A stretch of 64,000 nt of DNA, taken from assembly GCF_003666015.1 (NCBI RefSeq), contig NZ_QPLT01000013.1, positions 1 to 64,000 on the forward strand, given 5' to 3'. Under the pieces are notes generated by a model. The model searched no databases. It was not told the DNA's origin and was given only the letters and a program-made list of their open reading frames with translations. Shown piece after piece: positions 6,840 through 13,559 of the stretch (the first letter of the stretch is position 1; each line of letters starts with the position of its first letter). This DNA comes from Halorubrum sp. Atlit-26R. Lineage in GTDB: Archaea; Halobacteriota; Halobacteria; Halobacteriales; Haloferacaceae. Both the position numbers and the translations under genes were made by a program.

Positions 6840-8209
6840 CAGTAGGTGCCGAAGTAGCTGAGTCGTTGTTTTCGTTGTCGGTGACCAATCTGTGGTATGA
6901 TCCACGCAACGGAGGCAAAACAGCTGTCTCGTGCTGCTTCTAGGCTGTTATTCACACATCTTGATTTTGCGACGAAGCCGAACGGACAGTATCCGAGCGA
7001 GGACTTCCAGAAAGTCCTCGCTCGGAGTTCCTTCGACGGCGAATTCGTCCATACAACCGCGAAAGAGCTTCAGCTTGCTCGGAATGAAGATATTGATCTC
7101 CAGCAACGGAGTCCGCTTGCCAAATCACTGCTCTACCACCTTCGTGGACTGAGCCCGGACGCCATCAACGCTCAGTTCGATGGCGTCCGGACAGCCACGT
7201 TCGCTCACGCCCGCCGCCAGCGGGCGTTCACTCGTCGTGTCGATGTTGCGCTCGATATTCACGAATGGCTCTACTACGGATCTGACGACACACCGCACGT
7301 CTGTGCGGTTAATCCAGACCGCGGAACAAACCTCGCGTACGCATTTGTGACGCTCTGTATCGTCGATCCCGCCGTTCGATTCACGCTCGCATCCGAATCT
7401 GTCGAGGCGAATGACTCCCGCACGCTGCGGGAGTCGATTCGCCGGCTCATCGGCACTGCTCGAGAATTCGTCGAGATCAACCGCGTCTACTGTGATCGCG
7501 GCTTCTACCGCGTGCCACTCGTTGAGACGTTCGTCGAGCTTGACCTCGAGTTCGTTGTGCGTGCGCCACAGACTGTGGGCGTCAAGCGCGCGCTTGACGC
7601 CCACGACACGTCTTCCTTTGTCACAGATTACGAGATGGTGCGAAAGAATCCACCGACTGGCCGGGTTCCCGTAACACTCGTCGTCGTCCCGCACCGCACA
7701 CGGGACGACGACTCATTTTGCCTTGTGACGAACTGTGCGGTATCGAAAGATGCCGCTGAACCGCTCGCCGAAGCATACCGCCGCCGGTGGGGAATCGAAA
7801 CCTCCTACCGAAAGATCGGTGAGTTTCTGCCGCGAACGTCGTCACCGACGTTTGCGGTGCGGCTGTTCGAGTTTCTGTTCGCGGTGGCGATGTACAATCT
7901 GTGGATTCTGGTGTGTCTGTTCCTTGCTGAGCAGCGAGAATTCACTGATCGACCAGCCGTCTCGACAGCACTCTTTCGGCTGTTCGTGCTGTCAGTTCCG
8001 GACGGATAGCGACAGATGCGACGGCTGACCCGGATTTCTTCGGGTCAGCACGCCGCTGACTACTGACAAGACCGTCAATCCACTCGCTGTTGCCATTTTC
8101 TCCTCTCTTGGACAGTGGTTCGCTGAGGAAAAACATCGACTTGATCGGTCTTTCTCAACCACGAGGAACGGAAATCGATTGAACCTCTCCAGTACTTCGG
8201 CACCTACTG
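6840..8209 (+). mobile_element. ISH3-family insertion sequence
   Basis: Terminal inverted repeats CAGTAGGTGCCGAAGTA (6840-6856) and TACTTCGGCACCTACTG (8193-8209), flanked on both sides by TTTA (6836-6839 and 8210-8213) as target duplication. One transposase gene at 6897. The element is complete by these criteria, 1370 bp. It sits in the 4-nt loop of the host element's hairpin. Confidence 0.88.
6897..8009 (+). CDS. ISH3-family DDE transposase
   Basis: 370 aa, starting MIHATEAKQLSRAASRLLFT. An N-terminal helical region with SPLAKSLLYHLRGLSPDAIN (a hallmark of this family), then the catalytic core with VYCDRGFY (second Asp) and, near the C-terminus, YRRRWGIETSYRKIGEF, the Y-(2)-R-(3)-E-(6)-K signature of IS4-like enzymes. 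The frame is uninterrupted and length is normal, so it may be active. A deleted relative lies at 18899-19503. Confidence 0.9.
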   Translation: MIHATEAKQLSRAASRLLFTHLDFATKPNGQYPSEDFQKVLARSSFDGEFVHTTAKELQLARNEDIDLQQRSPLAKSLLYHLRGLSPDAINAQFDGVRTATFAHARRQRAFTRRVDVALDIHEWLYYGSDDTPHVCAVNPDRGTNLAYAFVTLCIVDPAVRFTLASESVEANDSRTLRESIRRLIGTAREFVEINRVYCDRGFYRVPLVETFVELDLEFVVRAPQTVGVKRALDAHDTSSFVTDYEMVRKNPPTGRVPVTLVVVPHRTRDDDSFCLVTNCAVSKDAAEPLAEAYRRRWGIETSYRKIGEFLPRTSSPTFAVRLFEFLFAVAMYNLWILVCLFLAEQREFTDRPAVSTALFRLFVLSVPDG

Positions 8210-8336
8210 TTTAGGCGCGGGATGAATCCGACAACCCGTTCAACAATCCACCGCCGATGGCAAGGCCGGATATTCCACGCTCTCAGCCGAAACTTTACAA
8301 GAAAAGCTCGTATAACAGGTTATACAGACGTTCAGA

Positions 8337-9659
8337 ATGCTGGAGGTCCACCGCACCCACCGCGCAAAAATTCTCAACCACAATCAAGTGGCTGAGATAC
8401 TCGACCGGCACGGGTGGAGCGCCAGCAAACTCTGGAACGTCGCCAACTACCACTCCCGAGAAGTCTGGGAAGAAACCGGGGAGATTCCCGATCACGGCGA
8501 CCTCAAAGACGAGTTGAAGACTCACCACAAGTACAAGGGGCTACATTCGCAGTCCAGTCAGCGCGTTCTGGAGGAACTCGCTGAAGCCTTCAACTCGTGG
8601 TACGAAAAGAGGAAGTCCGACGACAGGGCGAATCCGCCCGGCTACCGCAAGCGCAACTACTACGATACCGACGGCAACCGCGTCCACGAAGAACACCCGC
8701 GTAGCACGGTGACGTGGAAGCAGAACGGCATCCGCCACGACACCAAGAACAATCGAGTGCGACTCTCGAAGGGTGCGAACCACAAGGAACACCCCCGAGC
8801 GCGGGAATACATCCTTGTTGAATACGAAACGCGCCCCGGCGTCACCGTCGAGAATCTTCAACAGGTTCGCGCCGTCTACGACCAAGCGAAGGAGCGGTGG
8901 GAACTCCACCTCGTCTGTACAGACGAGATCGAGACTCCCGCTGCTCCGGGTACCGAGACAGCGGGCATCGACCTCGGCATCAGCAACTTCGCCGCTGTCG
9001 CCTACAGTACCGAGGCCGCTGACCTGTACCCCGGAACCCGTCTGAAACAGGACGGGTACTACTTCCCGAAAGAGATTGCCAAGTGCGACGACAGCGGTGG
9101 TGAACGAGCCACACGTCTCCATGCGAAGTGGTCGGAACGCCGCACCCACTTCTTCCACGGTCTCGCCAAACACGTCGTCCAACGATGTATCGAGAAGGGT
9201 GTTGGCCGTATCAATGTCGGTAACTTGGAAGGCGTCTGTGAGGACGAGAACGGCAACTCGAAAAACTGGGGCAAGCACGGCAACCTCGATCTACACGGGT
9301 GGGCATTCGACCGCTTCACCAACATCCTCGAATACAAAGCGAAGGTCGAGGGGATCGAAGTTGTGGAAGTGGACGAGAGTGCCACGAGCAAGACGTGTTG
9401 TATGTGCGGGAGAGAGGAGGACAGCCAGCGCGTCGAGCGTGGCCTGTACGTCTGCGAGGAGTGCGATGCGGCGTTCAACGCGGACGTGAACGGAGCGGAG
9501 AACATCCGACTCAATATCAACGAGGAAAGTAACTCCGAGTCTCCCGGACAGTCGTTCGGAGATAGGAGTACCGGCTGGTTGGCACAGCCCGCAGTCCACC
9601 TATACGACTTGTCCAGCGGATTCCAACCGCAGGAACAAGTGGTAGACTGTAAACCCTAA
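8337..9659 (+). CDS. tnpB: TnpB, RNA-guided nuclease of an IS605-type element
   Basis: 440 aa, starting MLEVHRTHRAKILNHNQVAE. The N-terminal half is the helical recognition part (HSQSSQRVLEELAEAFNSWY). RuvC motifs: GIDLGISN (first Asp) near residue 212, NVGNLEGV (Glu) near 300, and FNADVNGAENI (last Asp) near 388, with a four-Cys zinc ribbon between (CCMCGRE...CEECD). All catalytic residues are present, so it is likely functional. TnpB uses an omega RNA from the element's right end to cut DNA next to a transposon-adjacent motif, favouring retention of the element. Confidence 0.93.
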   Translation: MLEVHRTHRAKILNHNQVAEILDRHGWSASKLWNVANYHSREVWEETGEIPDHGDLKDELKTHHKYKGLHSQSSQRVLEELAEAFNSWYEKRKSDDRANPPGYRKRNYYDTDGNRVHEEHPRSTVTWKQNGIRHDTKNNRVRLSKGANHKEHPRAREYILVEYETRPGVTVENLQQVRAVYDQAKERWELHLVCTDEIETPAAPGTETAGIDLGISNFAAVAYSTEAADLYPGTRLKQDGYYFPKEIAKCDDSGGERATRLHAKWSERRTHFFHGLAKHVVQRCIEKGVGRINVGNLEGVCEDENGNSKNWGKHGNLDLHGWAFDRFTNILEYKAKVEGIEVVEVDESATSKTCCMCGREEDSQRVERGLYVCEECDAAFNADVNGAENIRLNINEESNSESPGQSFGDRSTGWLAQPAVHLYDLSSGFQPQEQVVDCKP

Positions 9660-9712
9660 TATCCCAAATGCGGTCGGGATTCCTCCGCGTTCACGCGGAG
9701 GAGGATGTCAAC
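9560..9712 (+). ncRNA. Candidate omega (right-end) RNA of the tnpB element
   Basis: In IS605-type elements the guide RNA scaffold overlaps the 3' end of tnpB and runs to the element's right boundary. Here that segment ends in the hairpin TCCTCCGCG-TTCA-CGCGGAGGA and GAGGATGTCAAC. The guide itself would be the DNA just outside (from about 9712, tccgtcgccgaaaccg). Boundaries are inferred, not measured. Confidence 0.5.
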
Positions 9713-9818
9713 TCCGTCGCCGAAACCGAGAAGTGACTTTCACCCTCCGATGACGAATTGATCGATAATCTCTGTGAGCAACCTCAGACATTTAGCATCT
9801 CGCTCTCTCAGAACAAAT

Positions 9819-10811
9819 ATGTCGTTTCGGGTCACCTGGCACAATCTTCTTGAGCGGTTAGATGACCTTCCGGAAGGGGCCACGTTCCGAACACCACTCT
9901 CGAACGACCGGTTTCAGATAACTGGCGTCCAGGAACACCGTGTCATCATCAGGTTCACAGACCGCGGTGAGTCGAAACCCCTCCAGCAAGACCAGTTCGA
10001 GAAACTATATCGGCGTGTCACCGACTCTACCGATGGGTTCGACCTTGATCGACTCCCACCCGATGCGGATCCATACCCGACGGTATTGAGTCTCCATCCA
10101 CGATTCGAGGTGAATGACGACCAAGGTGTGATCATCGAGACCGAAGCGCCAACCACCTCATTGTTACTGGACGAGGGCCCGTCCTCTGAGCCTGCTCCCG
10201 ATGAACGGACAGAACCTGATCTCGACGTCTACGCGGATGCGCTGTTGCTCGTCGACGCGCTGGAACGTCACGAGGTTACAGCGCTCGAAGAGGTCGAGAC
10301 AGGGACACTCATCGACCTGTATACCTTGCTCTCGGACGTTCAACGGAACGCCAACGACCTCCGCAAGGAGATCGCGGACACGCTCTTAGACCGACTCCAT
10401 CACGACCGACCGGTCTCGGGATCGTACGGCTCGGTCCAGCGGACCGCTCGGACGAACCGCTCGCTCAAAGATGACGAGGAGGTGCTGGACACCCTCGAAT
10501 CAGCCGGGATCGACCGTGATCGGGTGGTGAGCGTTGATCGCGGGAAGGTTGACGATGCCCTCGAGGTGACTGATGTCGCTGAAAGCGACGTCTACGAGAT
10601 TGAAGAAACCGAGTACGTTCGGAAAGCCGAGGTGGACGAAGATCGCAAGGAGACGCGGCTCCAAGGGCTGAAAGACCAACTTGCGGCGAGCGATGCTGAC
10701 GACGCCGACCAGCTCCGCGACGAAGTCGAAGAGCTCGAATCGCGGATCGAGGAACTGACCGAATTCAAGTCTGGACAGTCGTATCATACGCGCTCGAATG
10801 CCGACCGATGA
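9819..10811 (+). CDS. Hypothetical protein with C-terminal coiled coil
   Basis: 330 aa from the ATG at 9819 (MSFRVTWHNLLERLDDLPEG). The N-terminal 60 residues form a small beta-rich unit (ITGVQEHRVIIRFTDRGESK). A long acidic middle follows, with a helical part near DLYTLLSDVQRNANDLRKEI, and the last 60 residues are a heptad-like Glu/Leu coiled coil (DELRDEVEELESRIEELTEF-like). I recognise no named family. It overlaps the next gene by 14 bp, so the two form an operon. Position near the origin suggests a plasmid maintenance role, but that is only context. Confidence 0.65.
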   Translation: MSFRVTWHNLLERLDDLPEGATFRTPLSNDRFQITGVQEHRVIIRFTDRGESKPLQQDQFEKLYRRVTDSTDGFDLDRLPPDADPYPTVLSLHPRFEVNDDQGVIIETEAPTTSLLLDEGPSSEPAPDERTEPDLDVYADALLLVDALERHEVTALEEVETGTLIDLYTLLSDVQRNANDLRKEIADTLLDRLHHDRPVSGSYGSVQRTARTNRSLKDDEEVLDTLESAGIDRDRVVSVDRGKVDDALEVTDVAESDVYEIEETEYVRKAEVDEDRKETRLQGLKDQLAASDADDADQLRDEVEELESRIEELTEFKSGQSYHTRSNADR

Positions 10812-11229
10812 GTTGGTCTGGCGACGTGACGGGGCGAGACACGTTACGGTCGACGTCGGCCCTAACGTGAGTGTCTCTCAACGGTCAACGCGAGTCCCTC
10901 GAGCTCTCCAGCACAGGGTAGTTTATCCGTCTGATGTGAGAATTGCTGGTATGGGTGACCCGGATTCTCCAACCGTCTCGGTATCTCTCTCCAGTCCCAC
11001 GGATATTCCAGCAGTCCTGAATCGAGCTGGCATCGATCACGTGAGTGTCCATGATCACCGACTCCTTGCTATCTATCACACGGCAATTCTCAACGTGACG
11101 ACTGATCCGCATCAGATATCGGATGCACAAACACTCGAGGTCGAATGCTGGGAGGATCCAATTCCATCTCGTGCTGATGGAAAGTCGTCACAAGATATTC
11201 TTCAGGACTTCACCGACGTGTTCGACTGA
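10798..11229 (+). CDS. Hypothetical protein, 143 aa
   Basis: Starts MPTDELVWRRDGARHVTVDV inside the 3' end of the 9819 gene. Beta-rich and moderately acidic, ending QDILQDFTDVFD. No domain recognised. A pattern such as SSPTDIPAVLNRAGIDHVSV might be a small alpha/beta unit. The overlap indicates co-expression with the upstream coiled-coil protein. Confidence 0.5.
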   Translation: MPTDELVWRRDGARHVTVDVGPNVSVSQRSTRVPRALQHRVVYPSDVRIAGMGDPDSPTVSVSLSSPTDIPAVLNRAGIDHVSVHDHRLLAIYHTAILNVTTDPHQISDAQTLEVECWEDPIPSRADGKSSQDILQDFTDVFD

Positions 11230-11258
11230 AGATAGTGTATACACTGTTCTGTGACTAC

Positions 11259-11528
11259 TCAGTCGGTGACTCGCTCGCGAGTCACAGCGATGAGTAGCCA
11301 CAAGAACAGCCACGCGAACAGAAACACGACGAGGAGCCCAGTTGGAGACAGGGCTCCAAGCGGACTCATGAGATCGGCTAACACTGGGAGGGAGAGGAGG
11401 AAAATAATTCCAGCCCCCACGCTCCCACCGAGGCACTCAACGAGTGTCCAGACTGCGGTTTCACCCGTCTCAATGTCGCTATCTGGGTGGTGGTGCGACT
11501 CTGCCCCCGCATAGCTTGGTGTGGCCAT
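11259..11528 (-). CDS. Small membrane protein, two predicted TM helices
   Basis: 89 aa from the ATG at 11526-11528 (MATPSYAGAESHHHPDSDIE). A polar His/Asp-rich N-terminus, then hydrophobic segments around VGAGIIFLLSLPVLADL and GLLVVFLFAWLFLWLLIAV, then a short charged tail (TRERVTD). Likely membrane-embedded with no signal peptide. Convergent with the 10798 gene. Function unknown. Confidence 0.6.
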   Translation of the reverse strand: MATPSYAGAESHHHPDSDIETGETAVWTLVECLGGSVGAGIIFLLSLPVLADLMSPLGALSPTGLLVVFLFAWLFLWLLIAVTRERVTD

Positions 11529-11735
11529 ACATACCACCTATCAAAAGTACATATTCGATCGTTATATATCTGTCTTCGGAAGCCTCATAGAGTGAAACGC
11601 CTTCTTAGTGGTTTTTAGCCCTGAGTAAGCCGTACCGCCCTACAACTGGCAACGTGACGAGATGGACAGACAGGCCACGGTCGATGTCGACCGTGACGTG
11701 GGCTCAGGATTCACTTGTCAGCGATGCCTGCTGCC

Positions 11736-11786
11736 TTATGTAACATTTACCGTCCCCTATTCACCGGATTTCTACATAAGGCATTG
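11736..11786. repeat. Inverted repeat CCTTATGTA...TACATAAGG
   Basis: CCTTATGTAAC begins at 11736, and TACATAAGGCAT at about 11773 is its inverse, some 28 bp apart. Both arms match the block over the DUF6788 start at 3438-3450. The 300-bp surrounding region (11590-11940) holds no supported gene. Confidence 0.5.
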
Positions 11787-11941
11787 ATTTACAATATCGA
11801 TTGAACGAACCCGAAAAACGCCCGTTGCGGGTTTGTCGTGCCACCGAGTGGAAGAATTAGCACAATAATCTCGGCCAATCTCATAACCAGTGTTAGCGAC
11901 AGAAAGAACGATTATAATGGATACACGTTAGCTGTTGGAAT

Positions 11942-12295
11942 ATGAGTGTGTCACAGGGTGAAGCTGATCTCTCGGAGGACGAACGTGCGGCTCTTGAACT
12001 GGTTCGCGAGACGGGTGGGATTCACCAGAGCGACTTTTGGAAAGAGTTGGATGTCTCTTCGCGAAAAGGAAGCCGAATAGTCGAAGCGCTTGAGAGTGCC
12101 GAGCTGATCCAGCGTGAAGAAGCGGTGTACGAAGGTCAGAGAGCCTACTATCTCGCACCGACTGCGCGTGAGTTTGACTTTTCACTGCTGATGGCGGGTG
12201 ATATGCTCTCGCCATTCATCGGTGAAGAAGAGGTTGACCCGCAGTCAGACGTCTTCTCCCAATGGCTGATGAACCTCACGTACGAGGAAGAGTGA
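11942..12295 (+). CDS. Winged-helix transcriptional regulator
   Basis: 117 aa, starting MSVSQGEADLSEDERAALEL. Residues about 15-75 form a MarR/Lrs14-like winged helix (GGIHQSDFWKELDVSSRKGSR as the helix-turn-helix, then RAYYLAPTAREFDF as the wing). The C-terminus (SPFIGEEEVDPQSDVFSQWL) is acidic and may mediate dimerisation. Similar short regulators are common in Halobacteria. A TATA-like ttataatgg lies about 30 bp upstream. Target unknown. Confidence 0.7.
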   Translation: MSVSQGEADLSEDERAALELVRETGGIHQSDFWKELDVSSRKGSRIVEALESAELIQREEAVYEGQRAYYLAPTAREFDFSLLMAGDMLSPFIGEEEVDPQSDVFSQWLMNLTYEEE

Positions 12296-12539
12296 CTCTG
12301 TTCTCGAGGGCTTCTGACGGCTCTTAGTCACTACATCTCATACTTTTGTATTAGAATCTTTCGCACAGGGGGTTCGCTGATTACTGCGATAATCCACACA
12401 AGAGCGTCGTTACTTAACCAGCATAAGATTGTAGATTAAGAACACACCACGCTTCCGGTGTCGGAATCGGGATCGTGGCTGCCGAGGTGGTGACCGTCAC
12501 CATCCCGAATAGCAAGGACTGACGCCCGCCACCAGTTCG
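12296..12539. other. Intergenic region, no gene seen
   Basis: Some 240 bp between the winged-helix regulator and the operator of the next toxin-antitoxin-like locus. No open frame with halophile composition, RNA gene or IS end recognised. Confidence 0.4.
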
Positions 12540-12593
12540 TTGGTGTTAGACACCAACAGAAAGTTTATTATATGTTGGTCGGTTACACCAACA
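12540..12593 (+). promoter_or_regulatory. Two palindromic operators bracketing a TATA box
   Basis: TTGGTGT-TAG-ACACCAA at 12540-12556 and TGTTGGT-CGGTTAC-ACCAACA at 12573-12593. Between them is aaagtttattatat, a TATA-type element. The two palindromes share the half-site TTGGT/ACCAA. They sit 13-66 bp upstream of the TumE-like gene, so they are very likely the autoregulatory operator bound by the HVO_A0114-type protein encoded downstream. Confidence 0.75.
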
Positions 12594-12605
12594 TAGGTAG
12601 CACAG

Positions 12606-12905
12606 ATGGGATCGACGGTCATCTACGAAGACGAGGATACGTTCGACGACGGCTCCCGGTACGAGATGATTGCGACCGGCATCCCCAAAAACGACGATTA
12701 CCCTGAAGGGGTCAAGTACCGGTTCCAGTACATGGCCGAAGACGGTCGAACCTTCCTACGGTTCGACAACTTTCCGGACCACCCCAAGGTTGATCGCCAC
12801 CACTACCACACGCCCGATGGCGTCTACGACGACATCGAGTACACCGGCCTCAAATCTCACGTCCAGAAGTTCTACACCGAGATGGACGATCGCCGTGAGA
12901 GGTGA
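12606..12905 (+). CDS. TumE-like (DUF6516) small protein, putative toxin
   Basis: 99 aa, starting MGSTVIYEDEDTFDDGSRYE. Sequence such as GVKYRFQYMAEDGRTFLRFD, then DRHHYHTPDGVYDDIEYTG, follows the TumE/DUF6516 pattern, a compact beta-rich fold with a His cluster that pairs with a winged-helix antitoxin. The regulator at 12912 starts 6 bp after its stop. The toxin-first order with an autoregulatory palindrome upstream is characteristic of toxin-antitoxin modules. Toxic activity of haloarchaeal members is inferred from context, not established here. Confidence 0.65.
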   Translation: MGSTVIYEDEDTFDDGSRYEMIATGIPKNDDYPEGVKYRFQYMAEDGRTFLRFDNFPDHPKVDRHHYHTPDGVYDDIEYTGLKSHVQKFYTEMDDRRER

Positions 12906-12911
12906 CCCACC

Positions 12912-13433
12912 ATGCCCGACGAACCCAACACACCCGACGACACCGACGACGTCAACAGCACTGGCTCCGGTGACGAGGAGATCGTGATGGACGACGCCGA
13001 AGCCGAGGCGGACTTCCTCGAGGACCGCGACCTCGAAGACTACCCCTCGGTGCTCCGGATCACATCCGACTCCGAACAGGCGCACCGGCAAGACGCGCTC
13101 GATCGGCTCGACCGCTGGGAAGCCGGCGAAGAGGTGCCGCACGTCATCAACTTCCAGAATCCGAGTGACCTCCGAGCGCTCCTTACCGATCGTCGCGTGG
13201 AGCTCCTCCGGAGCATCATGGCCGAGCGCCCGGACAGCATCCGCCAGCTGGCCGACCGGATCGACCGTGACGTCAAGACCGTCCACGACGACCTCCAGGT
13301 GCTCGCCGAGTACGACATCGTCCACTTTGAGCAGGCCGGGCGGGCGAAGCGCGCGTTCGTGCCCTACGACTCCATCGAGGTCAGTCTCGAGATCACGACG
13401 CCGCACTCAGCCGACGACGCTGCCCCCGCCTGA
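12912..13433 (+). CDS. HVO_A0114-family helix-turn-helix regulator (antitoxin-like)
   Basis: 173 aa. A long acidic N-terminus (MPDEPNTPDDTDDVNSTGSG) precedes the winged helix at about 95-150 (LLRSIMAERPDSIRQLADRI, then recognition helix VKTVHDDLQVLAEYD) and a final strand FVPYDSIEVSLEITTP. It shares the core with the proteins at 639 and 2402 but has a longer acidic tail. Likely neutralises and autoregulates together with the 12606 protein. Confidence 0.78.
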   Translation: MPDEPNTPDDTDDVNSTGSGDEEIVMDDAEAEADFLEDRDLEDYPSVLRITSDSEQAHRQDALDRLDRWEAGEEVPHVINFQNPSDLRALLTDRRVELLRSIMAERPDSIRQLADRIDRDVKTVHDDLQVLAEYDIVHFEQAGRAKRAFVPYDSIEVSLEITTPHSADDAAPA

Positions 13434-13559
13434 CTGTTCGCCCGACCTCCCGGTCGTGACGCCGGTGGTTAGTCTTAATTACAACACCCAGTCTAACCAA
13501 TATTGCCCGTAGTAGCAGCTTCTGTGAGAGCGTATGGTGTTCGAGGGAGAGTTATGCAA

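Larger units (their letters stand above)
6815..9712 (+). mobile_element. IS605-type tnpB element, interrupted by ISH3 in its left-end hairpin
   Basis: The left end reads aaggagaataCCCGCGCCTTTA, then the ISH3 copy, then TTTAGGCGCGGGatgaatccgacaac. Removing ISH3 and one TTTA restores a perfect hairpin CCCGCGCC-TTTA-GGCGCGGG, homologous to the left end of the small element at 6134-6500. The body is tnpB (8337-9659). The right end has a hairpin TCCTCCGCG-TTCA-CGCGGAGGA (9681-9702) and ends in GGATGTCAAC. No tnpA is present, so transposition would need TnpA in trans. Confidence 0.8.

Noticed and set aside
8541-9278. Minus-strand frame of 245 aa opposite tnpB
   Set aside because: Shadow of the intact tnpB, no recognisable domain.
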